64,000 nt of DNA. Source: Embleya sp049739465. GTDB lineage: Bacteria; Actinomycetota; Actinomycetes; Streptomycetales; Streptomycetaceae. The DNA is taken from the NCBI RefSeq assembly GCF_049739465.1, contig NZ_JBMHHY010000020.1:124001-188000 (forward strand). Direction: 5' to 3'. The notes under the pieces were generated by a model, which saw only the letters and a list, made by a program, of their open reading frames with translations, was not told where the DNA came from and ran no database searches. The position numbers were made by a program, and so were the translations under genes. Positions 19,100-27,531 of the stretch are shown piece after piece; the first letter of the stretch is position 1; each line of letters starts with the position of its first letter.

Positions 19100-20428
19100 T
19101 TGAGCAGCACCACCCCCGCCGTTGCCAAGACGCCGCCCACGTGGCGGAACTGGACCGGAAACCAGTCCGCGCGACCGCACTCGGTGCTCACCCCGCGCTC
19201 CGCAGAGGAGGTCTCGGCCGCGGTCCGCCGGGCCGCCGGGCAGGGCTTGGCGGTCAAGGCGGTCGGCGCGGGGCACTCGTTCACCTCGGTCGCGGTCACC
19301 GACGGGGTGCAGATCCGCCCGGAGGGACTGACCGCGGTGCACGCGCTGGACCGGGCGGCGGGGACCGTGACGGTGGGGTCCGGGATGCGGCTGAGCGATT
19401 TCAACGCGCTGCTCGCCGGGTACGGCCTGGCGCTGACCAACATGGGCGACATCGCGGTGCAGACCCTGGCGGGCGCGACCTCCACCGGCACCCACGGGAC
19501 CGGTCGGGCGTCCGGTTCGCTGGCCGCGCAGATCCGCGGCCTGGAGATCGTGCTGGCCGACGGCGAGATCACCACGTGTTCCCCGACCGAGAACGCCGAG
19601 TTGTTCGCCGGTGCCCAGGTCGGCCTGGGCGCGCTGGGCATCGTCACCGCACTGACCTTCGCGGTGGAGCCGAGCTTCGTGTTGGAGGCGCGCGAGGAGC
19701 CGATGAAGCTGGACGCGGTGCTCGCCGACTTCGACGCGCTGTGCGCGGACAACGAACATTTCGAGTTCTACTGGTTCCCGCACACCGACAACTGCAATGT
19801 GAAGCGGAACAACCGGATCGAGGGGCCGGCGCAGCCGTTGTCCAAGGCACGTTTCCTGCTGGACGACGAACTGTTGTCCAACGGCGTGTTCTCGCTGGCC
19901 TGCCGGGTCGGCAGGGCGGCGCCCCGGACGGTGCCCACGATCGCGCGCCTGTCCAGCCGCGCGTTGTCCGCGCGTACCTACTCGGACACCTCGCACAAGG
20001 TGTTCACCAGCCCGCGCCGGGTGCGCTTCATCGAGATGGAATACGCCCTGCCGCGCGCCGCGGCCACTGCCGCGCTGACCGAGGTGCGGGCCTTCGTCGA
20101 GGCGGCCGGGCTGCCCATCGGCTTCCCGATGGAGGTGCGGGTGGCCCCGGCGGACGACCTGTGGATGTCCACGGCGTACGGCCGCGACACCGCGTACCTC
20201 GCGGTGCACATGTACAAGGGGACGCCGCACGAGCGCTACTTCACCGAGGTGGAGAAGATCATGGTCGGCCACGGCGGGCGCCCGCACTGGGGCAAGATGC
20301 ACACCCGCGAGGCGGACCGCCTCGCGCAGCTCTATCCGAGGTTCGCCGACTTCACGGCGCTCCGGGACCGGGTGGACCCGGAGCGCCGCTTCGGCAACGA
20401 ATACCTGCGGCGGGTACTGGGCGACTGA
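19100..20428 (+). CDS. FAD-binding D-arabinono-1,4-lactone oxidase/alditol oxidase-type oxidoreductase
   Basis: This 442-residue protein is a VAO-fold flavoenzyme. The N-terminal FAD domain has VGAGHSFT, whose His matches the covalent flavin attachment site of the ALO/AldO family, and GATSTGTHGTG. The C-terminal ALO domain ends with RPHWGKMHT, the usual HWGK substrate/flavin motif. It probably oxidises a sugar lactone or polyol with O2. The start is TTG 19100, chosen because a perfect AGGAGG lies 6 bases upstream; there is no better ATG. It is divergent from hemH. Confidence 0.87.
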   Translation: MSSTTPAVAKTPPTWRNWTGNQSARPHSVLTPRSAEEVSAAVRRAAGQGLAVKAVGAGHSFTSVAVTDGVQIRPEGLTAVHALDRAAGTVTVGSGMRLSDFNALLAGYGLALTNMGDIAVQTLAGATSTGTHGTGRASGSLAAQIRGLEIVLADGEITTCSPTENAELFAGAQVGLGALGIVTALTFAVEPSFVLEAREEPMKLDAVLADFDALCADNEHFEFYWFPHTDNCNVKRNNRIEGPAQPLSKARFLLDDELLSNGVFSLACRVGRAAPRTVPTIARLSSRALSARTYSDTSHKVFTSPRRVRFIEMEYALPRAAATAALTEVRAFVEAAGLPIGFPMEVRVAPADDLWMSTAYGRDTAYLAVHMYKGTPHERYFTEVEKIMVGHGGRPHWGKMHTREADRLAQLYPRFADFTALRDRVDPERRFGNEYLRRVLGD

Positions 20429-20464
20429 GCGGGCGCGGGTGCCGGCCGGGCCGCCGCGCGCGGT

Positions 20465-21376
20465 TCAGCGCCGGGTGGTGTCGGTCCCGGCTGCCGCGTC
20501 GGACCGCGGGTCGTGGTCGGCGCCGCCGAGCGCGCTGCCGCCGGCCGCCGCGCCACCGTTCGCCGCACCCGCACCCGCACCGCCGCCCGAGCCGTCGGCG
20601 GGCGGGGTGGTGGGCCGGGACGTGGTCGGCGGCTTGGACGTGGTCGGATCGGACGAGGGGGTGCCGCTCGGGCGCGTGGCCGGCGTGGTCGAGGGGGCCG
20701 GGGTAGCGCCGCCGGGCTCGCCCGAGGTGCCCTTGTCGCCGCCGGCCGCACTGCGGGTCGGCTCCGGCGTCGCCGACGCGTCGGGGGCCGGCGTCGAACC
20801 GCTCGGCGGGCGCGGGGTCTCGTGCCGGGCGGGCTTGTTGTCCACGATCCGCGAGATGGTCGAGTCGCTCCCGCCGCCGTGTCCGAACAGGCTCGCGAAC
20901 GAGCGGCCGATCGCGGTCTCGGCGAGCGTGACGACACCCATCGCGACGACGAACACCAGTACGGCCCCGATCAGCGAGCGGGCCAGCCAGACCCGCTCGG
21001 GGCCGTCCGAGGCGGGTTCGACCTCGTCCGCGCCGGTCGCGGCGGGCTCGATCCACTCGTAGCCACCGACCGGCAGCACCATCGTCTCGGCCGCCGCCGG
21101 CCGCGGATCGAGCGTGCCGGGCAGTGGCCCGGGGCCACCCTCGTTCGGCTGGACCAATACCTCGCGCAGTTGTTCGCCGGTGCGCCGGAAGAGGTGGACG
21201 TACAGCGCGCTGCCCACCGTGGCGACCACACTCGCGAGCGCCGCGCCGATCACCGTCCCGGCGACACCGAGCGTGGAGAGCAGGAAAGCCGAGGAGATCG
21301 CCGCCAGGGCACTGCCCACGACCTGCACCACGTTGACATCGATCCGGCGGCGTTCACTCCCGGTCCTTTCCGGCAT
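20465..21376 (-). CDS. membrane protein with Thr/Pro/Gly-rich extracellular tail
   Basis: The 303-residue protein has an N-terminal amphipathic/hydrophobic segment (VQVVGSALAAISSAFLLST and VAGTVIGAALASVVATVGSALYV, about residues 15-60). A cytoplasmic part follows, then a helix at about 138-160 (SLIGAVLVFVVAMGVVTL), then a low-complexity Thr/Pro/Ser/Gly tail of about 130 residues. ATG 21376 is favoured by AAGGAAAG upstream; ATG 21403 is possible. I do not recognise a family. Its tail resembles cell-wall-spanning or glycosylated linkers. It converges with the FAD oxidase and diverges from sepH. Confidence 0.78.
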   Translation of the reverse strand: MPERTGSERRRIDVNVVQVVGSALAAISSAFLLSTLGVAGTVIGAALASVVATVGSALYVHLFRRTGEQLREVLVQPNEGGPGPLPGTLDPRPAAAETMVLPVGGYEWIEPAATGADEVEPASDGPERVWLARSLIGAVLVFVVAMGVVTLAETAIGRSFASLFGHGGGSDSTISRIVDNKPARHETPRPPSGSTPAPDASATPEPTRSAAGGDKGTSGEPGGATPAPSTTPATRPSGTPSSDPTTSKPPTTSRPTTPPADGSGGGAGAGAANGGAAAGGSALGGADHDPRSDAAAGTDTTRR

Positions 21377-21841
21377 CACTTTCCTTGCATGTTCATCGCA
21401 CATTCGGTCACGGACAGCGGCTAATCATGAAAAACAGGACTTCACCCTGATTACGACTGAACAGCCCATCCGTATCGTTCCGATCGGCTCATTCTTGTGA
21501 TCGACATCACCCCGGACGGCCGAAAACGACTCCTCCGAACGGGACGCGCCGATGCGGCGCGGTGTGTCCCGGTAGAGCCCCCGAATGGAGTACTGTTCAC
21601 GCCAGGTTCCGGAACGACCCGTGCGCGAAGGGGGAGGCGACCAACCGCAGGGGTCAGGGTGGGGCACCGCCCCGGCATCTACCCGAAATGGTGTAACCAG
21701 GGCAATTCGGCCAGTCAGGTAATAAATCCGACACGCCGGACAACTCGGTCAGGTTGTGGCTTTGTCGAGGCTGGGCAGGTCACACTCGTAGCGGGAGCAA
21801 CGACGCAGGTGACGTCGGCAGGCACCACCCGGGAGGTCCCC
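21377..21841. other. 465-base divergent region between membrane protein gene and sepH
   Basis: The first 140 bases (21377-21515) are comparatively AT-rich and probably hold the promoter of the membrane protein gene. Features seen are the dyad GTGATCGACATCAC at 21497-21510 and a GTTCCGGAAC palindrome near 21606. Frames reading through it into sepH lack a ribosome site. No gene is seen. Confidence 0.5.
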
Positions 21842-22912
21842 ATGCCCGAACTGCGTGTCGTGGCCGTCAGCAACGACGGCACACGGTTGGTGCTGAAGGC
21901 TGCCGACGGCACTGAGTACATGTTGCCCATCGACGAACGGCTCCGCGCCGCCGTCCGGGGCGACCGCGCCAGACTCGGCCAGATCGAGATCGAAGTCGAA
22001 AGCCAGCTCCGCCCGCGGGACATCCAGGCCCGGATAAGGGCCGGGGCCACCGCGGAGGAGGTCGCGCAGCTCGCCGGCATCCCGGTGGACCGCGTGCGCC
22101 GCTTCGAGGGTCCCGTACTCGCCGAGCGCGCCTTCATGGCCGAACGTGCCCGCAAGACCCCGATCCGCCGCCAGGGCGAGACCACCGGGCCGCTGCTCGG
22201 CGAGATCGTCACCGAGCGGCTGCATCTGCGCGGCGCGGACTCGGAGTCGGTGCAGTGGGATTCGTGGCGGCGCGACGACGGCAGCTGGGAGATCCTGCTG
22301 CTCTACCGCGCCGACGGCGAGCTGGGCTCGGCGAGTTGGAGCTTCGACCCGCCCCGACGCCTGGTCACCACCAACGACGACGAGGCCCGGTCGCTGATCG
22401 GCGAGCACCCGGCCGCGTCCGAGACCCCGTTCCCGTTCCGACCGCGCCTGGCCACGATCCCGCGCGAGAACGAGGACGACGCGATCACCAGCCTGCTCGA
22501 CGCCGTACCCGGACTGCGCGGCGAACCGCAGGGTCAGCCGCAACATGCCTCCCCCGGGCCGATGCGGATCGACGTCACCGCGCTGGCCGAGCGCCCGCGC
22601 GTGGGCGGCATCGAACGCGCCGAGCGCCCGGATCGCATCGAACGCGTCGAGCGCGCCGAACGGGCCGAGCGCCAGGAGCGGGCCGAGGCGATCGAGGAAG
22701 AGGACGCCCAGGCACCGGCCGCCGCGGCGGGCGCGGGCAGCGCGTACGAGAACGTGCTGGTACCGCGCGGCGTGGTCGGGCCGCATCGCGAGCGACTGGT
22801 CGGCAGCACCGACCGACAGGCCGAGGCGGACGGCGTGCGTCCCGGTCGCCGGGCCACGGTGCCCAGTTGGGACGAGATCGTCTTCGGGAGCAGGCGCAAG
22901 CGGCGGGAATGA
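21842..22912 (+). CDS. sepH: SepH, cell division regulator that stimulates FtsZ assembly
   Basis: SepH (DUF3071 family) promotes FtsZ polymerisation and septation in Streptomyces and relatives. The 356-residue protein begins with the conserved MPELRVVAVSNDGTRLVL and has a helix-turn-helix-like element (QARIRAGATAEEVAQLAGIPVDRVRRFEGPV spans residues 60-90, the FtsZ-contacting region by family knowledge). The globular part ends near residue 190. The remainder is charged and disordered, including a run of Arg/Glu-rich heptads (IERVERAERAERQERAE). ATG 21842 has GGGAGG upstream. A terminator follows at 22937. Confidence 0.93.
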   Translation: MPELRVVAVSNDGTRLVLKAADGTEYMLPIDERLRAAVRGDRARLGQIEIEVESQLRPRDIQARIRAGATAEEVAQLAGIPVDRVRRFEGPVLAERAFMAERARKTPIRRQGETTGPLLGEIVTERLHLRGADSESVQWDSWRRDDGSWEILLLYRADGELGSASWSFDPPRRLVTTNDDEARSLIGEHPAASETPFPFRPRLATIPRENEDDAITSLLDAVPGLRGEPQGQPQHASPGPMRIDVTALAERPRVGGIERAERPDRIERVERAERAERQERAEAIEEEDAQAPAAAAGAGSAYENVLVPRGVVGPHRERLVGSTDRQAEADGVRPGRRATVPSWDEIVFGSRRKRRE

Positions 22913-22936
22913 TCGATGGGGTCGATCGAGGTTTCC

Positions 22937-22971
22937 GGAGCCGAGGGTCCGTTACCCGGGCCCTCGGCTCC
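22937..22971 (+). terminator. Rho-independent terminator of sepH
   Basis: An 11-bp perfect stem (GGAGCCGAGGG / CCCTCGGCTCC) is followed by TTTT, 25 bases after the sepH stop. Confidence 0.85.
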
Positions 22972-22996
22972 TTTTCCGCGGGTTCGGCGGGAGGGG

Positions 22997-23839
22997 CTAC
23001 TCCCCGGTGGCCACCGGGCGTCGCGGGTCGGTGATCCAGTCGCTCCACGAACCGGCGTACAGCGCGGCCGGGATGCCGGCCAGGGACAGGGCGAGCACCT
23101 CGTGCGCGGCGGTCGCGCCGGAGCCGCAGTACGCGGCGACCCGCGCGCCGGGGACGGCGCCCTTGGCCGCGAAGTATTCGGCCAGCTCGGCGGGTTCGCG
23201 AAAGCGGCCGTCGGGGTGGGTGTACTCGGTCGCCGGCGTGCTGACCGCGCCGGGGATGTGCCCGGCCTTCGCGTCGATCGGCTCGGTCTCGCCGCGGAAA
23301 CGTTCACCGGCGCGGGCGTCCAGGAGGACACCACCGGCGGCCACCAGGGCCGCGGTCTCCTCGGCGTCCAGCCGGCGCAGGGTGCCCGGGCGCGGTACGA
23401 ACGTGCCCGGTTCGGCGGGTTCCGGCACCACGTCGGTGACCGGCCGACCCTCCCGGGTCCAGGCCGCGAGGCCGCCGTCGAGCACGCGCACCCGGTCGTG
23501 GCCGAAGTAGCGCAGCAGCCACCAGGCGCGGGCCGCGGCCACACTCTGCCCGCCGTCGTAGACGACCACGTCGGTCTCCGGTCCGACCCCGAACCGGCGC
23601 ATGGTCGCACCGAACGCGGCCGGTTCGGGCAGCGGATGCCGGCCGCCGGCGCCGGTGGGGGTGTGTGGTCCGGACAACTCCGTGGAGAGGTCGACGAAGT
23701 GGGCGCCGGGCACATGGGCGACCCGGTAGGCGTCGATGCCGGGCGGGCCGCCGAGCTGCCAGGTGGCGTCGAGCACCAGCGGCGGCCCGAAACCGTCCAG
23801 GGCGGCGGCCAGATCGGCCGCGCTGATCAGGGAACTCAT
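22997..23839 (-). CDS. sulfurtransferase with two rhodanese domains (SseA-type)
   Basis: This 280-residue thiosulfate/3-mercaptopyruvate sulfurtransferase has two tandem rhodanese domains, roughly residues 5-125 and 150-275. The first is structural, with VVVYDGGQSVAAARAW in place of the catalytic loop. The second carries the active-site loop AYCGSGATA with the persulfide-forming Cys, and the typical GHIPGAV. ATG 23839 is the start; upstream reading is shadow. It converges with sepH and diverges from the glyoxalase-like gene. Confidence 0.92.
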   Translation of the reverse strand: MSSLISAADLAAALDGFGPPLVLDATWQLGGPPGIDAYRVAHVPGAHFVDLSTELSGPHTPTGAGGRHPLPEPAAFGATMRRFGVGPETDVVVYDGGQSVAAARAWWLLRYFGHDRVRVLDGGLAAWTREGRPVTDVVPEPAEPGTFVPRPGTLRRLDAEETAALVAAGGVLLDARAGERFRGETEPIDAKAGHIPGAVSTPATEYTHPDGRFREPAELAEYFAAKGAVPGARVAAYCGSGATAAHEVLALSLAGIPAALYAGSWSDWITDPRRPVATGE

Positions 23840-23948
23840 ACCGGCATCCTGCCGCGTACGGCGGCCGGCGACGAGCAGATGTCCGACCCGGGTGGCAGCA
23901 TCGACTTCGTATTGCCCGAATTTGTCACCGTCTGCCGAGGAGGCAGTG

Positions 23949-24728
23949 ATGAGCGATTGGACCTCGCGATATCCCACCGGGGTGCCGTGCTGGGTGGACC
24001 TGGCGGTGCCCGACGTCGCGGCCGGACTGGCCTTCTACCGGGGGCTGTTCGGCTGGGAGGGGGAGCTCGGTCCGGCCCACCTCGGGCACTGCACGACCTG
24101 CGCGCTGGACGGGCGCCCGGTGGCCGGCCTGCTGGACCGGACGCCGGCGCAGCAGGGGCCGATCGCCTGGACCACCTACCTCGCGGCGGACGACGCCGAC
24201 GCGACGGTCCGCCGGATCACCGGGGCCGGCGGCCGGGTGATCGTGCCGCCGATGGAGGTCGAGACGCTCGGCCGGATGGCGCTCGCGGCCGATCCGACCG
24301 GGGGTGTGTTCGGCATCTGGCAGGCGCGGGACCACCTCGGCGCGGGGGTGGTCGGCGAGCCCGGCGCGGTGGTGTGGAACGAGCTCTACACGCCGGACAG
24401 CGCGCGGGCCAAGGAGTTCTACGCGGCGGCGTTCGGCTACACCTACCAGGACATGTCCGACGCCGACTTCGACTACGCGACATTCCAGGTGGGCGACGTG
24501 CCGCGGGGCGGCGTCGCGGGCGCCCGCAACGGGCCGCCGCCGCACTGGGCCGCGTATTTCGCGGTGGGCGACGCGGACGAGACGGTCGATCGGGTCGACG
24601 CGCTCGGCGGCAAGGTGCTGCGCGGGCCGGAGGAATCGCCATATGGCCGGGTCGCGGCCCTGCAGGACCCACAGGGCGCGGTGTTCAACGTGATCGCGGT
24701 GGCGTCCAACCCGAACGACCCGGAATAG
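23949..24728 (+). CDS. VOC/glyoxalase family protein with two domains
   Basis: The 259-residue protein contains two vicinal-oxygen-chelate domains (about residues 10-125 and 135-255). Their beginnings PCWVDLAVPDVAAGLAFYRGLF and VWNELYTPDSARAKEFYAAAF are clearly repeats of one another. It resembles the 27-kDa antigen/CFP30B-like VOC proteins of actinobacteria. Enzymatic role is undetermined. ATG 23949 has GAGGAGG at a good distance. It is divergent from the sulfurtransferase gene across 109 bases. Confidence 0.86.
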   Translation: MSDWTSRYPTGVPCWVDLAVPDVAAGLAFYRGLFGWEGELGPAHLGHCTTCALDGRPVAGLLDRTPAQQGPIAWTTYLAADDADATVRRITGAGGRVIVPPMEVETLGRMALAADPTGGVFGIWQARDHLGAGVVGEPGAVVWNELYTPDSARAKEFYAAAFGYTYQDMSDADFDYATFQVGDVPRGGVAGARNGPPPHWAAYFAVGDADETVDRVDALGGKVLRGPEESPYGRVAALQDPQGAVFNVIAVASNPNDPE

Positions 24729-24965
24729 CGGGCGTGCCGATCGGGGCCGGCGGAGCGGCCGAACCCAGCTCGCCACTCCGACCGGAAACCACTCCACCCT
24801 TGAACCAAACGGGTGACGTAGAGTCGAGTCCGACGGGCTCCCGTCCGGAAACGGGGTCCGGGATCGACGGGACCCGTGCGCCTACGTACACACGGAATCG
24901 CGCCGCCCGCGACCTTCCTCGGCCGGGAGACGCATATCGTCCGACCATCGAGGGGGTCCATTCCC

Positions 24966-25055
24966 ATGGGCAAGCTGTTCAAGATCGTCCTGCTGCTCGG
25001 CGCCGCTGCGGGCGTCGCCACGCTCGTCGCTTCGAAGAGGCGCAACCAGGCCTGA
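24966..25055 (+). CDS. 29-residue hydrophobic small protein
   Basis: ATG 24966, with GAGGGGG 8 bases upstream, encodes a peptide with a short basic N-terminus (MGKLFKI), a hydrophobic stretch (VLLLGAAAGVATLVA) and a basic end (SKRRNQA). It has its own terminator 16 bases after the stop, and G/C-rich third positions. Similar very short genes occur in streptomycetes, but I do not know a function. The N-terminus recalls DLW-39 family peptides, though the rest is absent. Upstream, 24729-24965 holds no other gene. Confidence 0.72.
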   Translation: MGKLFKIVLLLGAAAGVATLVASKRRNQA

Positions 25056-25070
25056 ATCAGGCGGGATTCG

Positions 25071-25106
25071 GCAAAGGGGCGGGCTCCGAGGAGACCGCCC
25101 CTTTGC
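25071..25106. terminator. terminator of the 29-residue gene
   Basis: A 12-bp perfect stem (GCAAAGGGGCGG / CCGCCCCTTTGC) lies between the small gene and the converging phosphodiesterase gene, and can serve both. Confidence 0.85.
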
Positions 25107-25197
25107 CGTGGCCGGCGTGGGCCCGGCGACCATCCGCGAAGACGAAGGTCGCGAGCGAACCGAGTCCCCCGACCCGGCAGGGCCCTGCGGCCGCGAA

Positions 25198-26364
25198 CTA
25201 GGCGCGGACTTCGAGCAGGGGGACCGACTGCTCCGCCGCCGTCATCGAGCCGTGGACGCCGATCAGGCGGGCTTCGCCCGGTTCGCGGCGGGAGGCGATG
25301 ACGGCGATGTCGCCGAAGGCCGCCGCCACGATGTCGCCGATGCGAGGGCGGACCCGATCCTCGACCTTGGGGCCGAACCAGCCCGAGTCGATGGCCTCTT
25401 CGCGGGTGGCCACCCACATCTGGTCACCGAGCATGTCGTCCCAGATCGCGTGCACGTCCTTGGTCGCACCGGGCCGGGTGTAGACGTGCCGGGCGCGGGA
25501 CTCGCCGCCGAGGAGCGCGACACCGGCGGACAGGCCCGGGTCGGCGTCCACATCGACGCGGTGTTCGGGGGCCACGTCGACCATGCCGTGGTCGGCGGTC
25601 ACGTACAACACCGAGTCGGCGGGCAGCCCCTCGGCCAGTGCCCGGACCACCCCGTCGATCCGGCGCAGTTCGGCGCGCCACTCGGGTGAGTCGACGCCCG
25701 TGCCATGGCCGCAGCGGTCGAGTTCGCTCGCGTAGGTGTAGACCAGGACCGGTCCGGGTCGGGCGAGTTGCCGGTGTACGGACTTGACTCTGGGCTCGCC
25801 GAACTCCGCGCCGTAGTAGCGGCCCCCGGCCAGGACCGCCTTGGTCAGCGGGGTGTGTTCGAACATCGCGTCGTTGACCTGCGCGACGGTGATGCCCGCC
25901 GCCGCGGCGCGTTCCAGCACGCTCGGATAGGGCTGCCAGTCGCGCGGGCGCACGTCGTCGGCCCAACGCAGTTGGTTCATCAGCCGGTTCTCGCCGGGCA
26001 CCACCGTCGAGTAGCCGACCAGGCCGTGCACCCCGGGGGTCAGCCCGGTGCCGAAGGAGGCGAGGCTGGTCGCGGTGGTGGCCGGGAAGCCGGCCGTCAG
26101 CGGGCGACCGCTGCCGGCGAACGACGTGGGCAGGAGCGAGTGCAGGTAGGGCGCCTCGACCGGATGCGCCCGCAGCAGCTCCCAACCCAGGCCGTCGATC
26201 AGGAACACGCACGCGGCGCGCGCGGGCGCGAGGCCGAGCGGGTTCCGCTCCCCCGGCAGACCGAGGGAGGCGGCTATGGAGGGCATCAGGTCGGACAGCG
26301 CCCCGGTCCCGTAGCGGGGCAACGGGACCGGGGGTTGTTCGTCGAGCCAAACGGAGGCGCTCAC
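25198..26364 (-). CDS. alkaline phosphatase superfamily phosphodiesterase (nucleotide pyrophosphatase-like)
   Basis: The 388-residue protein belongs to the nucleotide pyrophosphatase/phosphodiesterase branch of the alkaline phosphatase superfamily. Metal-site segments are FLIDGLGWE (first Asp), GFPATTATS (the nucleophilic Thr), YASELDRCGHGTG and VTADHGMVDV. It acts on a phosphodiester or nucleotide; the substrate is not known. GTG 26364 overlaps the DUF5998 stop by 4 bases, so the two genes are coupled. No signal peptide is seen, so it is probably cytoplasmic. Confidence 0.88.
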   Translation of the reverse strand: MSASVWLDEQPPVPLPRYGTGALSDLMPSIAASLGLPGERNPLGLAPARAACVFLIDGLGWELLRAHPVEAPYLHSLLPTSFAGSGRPLTAGFPATTATSLASFGTGLTPGVHGLVGYSTVVPGENRLMNQLRWADDVRPRDWQPYPSVLERAAAAGITVAQVNDAMFEHTPLTKAVLAGGRYYGAEFGEPRVKSVHRQLARPGPVLVYTYASELDRCGHGTGVDSPEWRAELRRIDGVVRALAEGLPADSVLYVTADHGMVDVAPEHRVDVDADPGLSAGVALLGGESRARHVYTRPGATKDVHAIWDDMLGDQMWVATREEAIDSGWFGPKVEDRVRPRIGDIVAAAFGDIAVIASRREPGEARLIGVHGSMTAAEQSVPLLEVRA

Positions 26365-26948
26365 TGGTTGATGCCGGCCACGGCCTCGGAGAGCGCGCGG
26401 GCGAACGTGAGGGTGAGCTCGACCGCTTCGGGGCCGTCGGCGGCCTCGCTGACCCGCAGCGAGAGGTCGTCGGCGGTCAGCGAACCGGTGTAGCCGTGAT
26501 CGACCTCACAGTTCGGGTCGGCGCAACCTGCCGGTTCGAGGTCGATCCGACCGACCGCGCCCCACCCGATGGTGAGCACGGCCTCGCGCGGCGGGGCGCC
26601 CGGAACGTATTCGGCGGGGTTGCCCACGACGCGACTGACCACGACCGATTCGAGTCGGTCGATCCGCACCGTCTCGGTGGACGTGGTCGCGTACGGCGTG
26701 GGCGACGTGTCGTCCGGCGCGTGTTCGTCGGTGTGGCTGACCAGGAAGCGGCCTGGCGTGAGCACCAGAACGGTGATGTGGCGGCGGACCTCATTGGAAT
26801 CGAACGTGGTCTCCTGGTGCACCAGGAAAGCGTCGACCGGCTCGGTGCCGATCGTGGACTCGACCGCGTCGGCAACGAGGCTCGGGTAGTAACCGCTGCG
26901 CTCGATGGCCGTGCGCAGCCCCTGGGTCGAGGTGGTGGTCTTAGCCAT
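26361..26948 (-). CDS. DUF5998 family protein
   Basis: The 195-residue protein starts MAKTTTSTQGLRTAIERSGYYP and carries a beta-rich middle (RRHITVLVLTPGRFLVSHTDEH) and a C-DPNCEVDHGYTG cysteine segment. This matches the actinobacterial DUF5998 family of unknown function. ATG 26948 sits just after AGGATGGGGG on the minus strand. It is co-translated with the phosphodiesterase by a 4-base overlap, a pairing conserved in streptomycetes as far as I recall. Confidence 0.85.
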   Translation of the reverse strand: MAKTTTSTQGLRTAIERSGYYPSLVADAVESTIGTEPVDAFLVHQETTFDSNEVRRHITVLVLTPGRFLVSHTDEHAPDDTSPTPYATTSTETVRIDRLESVVVSRVVGNPAEYVPGAPPREAVLTIGWGAVGRIDLEPAGCADPNCEVDHGYTGSLTADDLSLRVSEAADGPEAVELTLTFARALSEAVAGINQ

Positions 26949-27531
26949 ACCCCCATCCTGGCACCTCCGGGGGCACACGTGCGCCATCCACCTCGTCCGA
27001 AGATCGGGTCGCATACCGGCCGTTGCCGAATGGTGACGGTTTGTCGACGTAATGACAGGCCCGAACGGGTGAGGTGGATGCGCACTGTGGGTACGGCATC
27101 CACGGATCGCCACCGTGCGCCTTCCGTGCGCCCTCCCGTTCGACGGTTCGGCGGGGTTGACTGATCCCTCGAGAGGCCCGGCCGGGGCAACAGGGACGCG
27201 CCGTGTAGACGGTGGCACCGGCGGATCTCTCACGACACTCGGGCCCCCGGGCGGGGGTACGAGTGACACCGCCTCGCCGCCGGGGACACTCGGGGAAACG
27301 ACCGGCGCGGGGCGGCTCGGTCCGGAAAGCGTCGAACGGCATGAAATGCGCGGCCATGTGGAGGGCAGGCGCGGAGGGGCATGCCGCGGAGCGGATCCGG
27401 CCCGGAGCCGTCGCCGTACGTAGGTGCCACAGCTCGGGGTGGCATGTGAGTACGGCGGCGGTTCCGTATGTCCTCCTAAGAAACGTCCAGGTACGAAATG
27501 CCCACGTGCGAGATATCCGGGTGCGCACCGG
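26949..27531. other. 583-base intergenic region, no gene seen
   Basis: Between the DUF5998 start and the Pat stop I find no open frame with a ribosome site and normal codon use. Several stop-free frames exist, but their composition (Arg/Pro/Ser mixtures) is that of noise. The region must contain the DUF5998 promoter (probably 27000-27080, comparatively less GC-rich). Near its far end, 27466-27540 is a purine-balanced, less GC-rich patch of unknown meaning. Confidence 0.5.

Noticed and set aside
21600..21700. A c-di-AMP (ydaO-type) riboswitch upstream of sepH
   Set aside because: The purine-rich GGGG pieces do not follow the conserved core order of that riboswitch.
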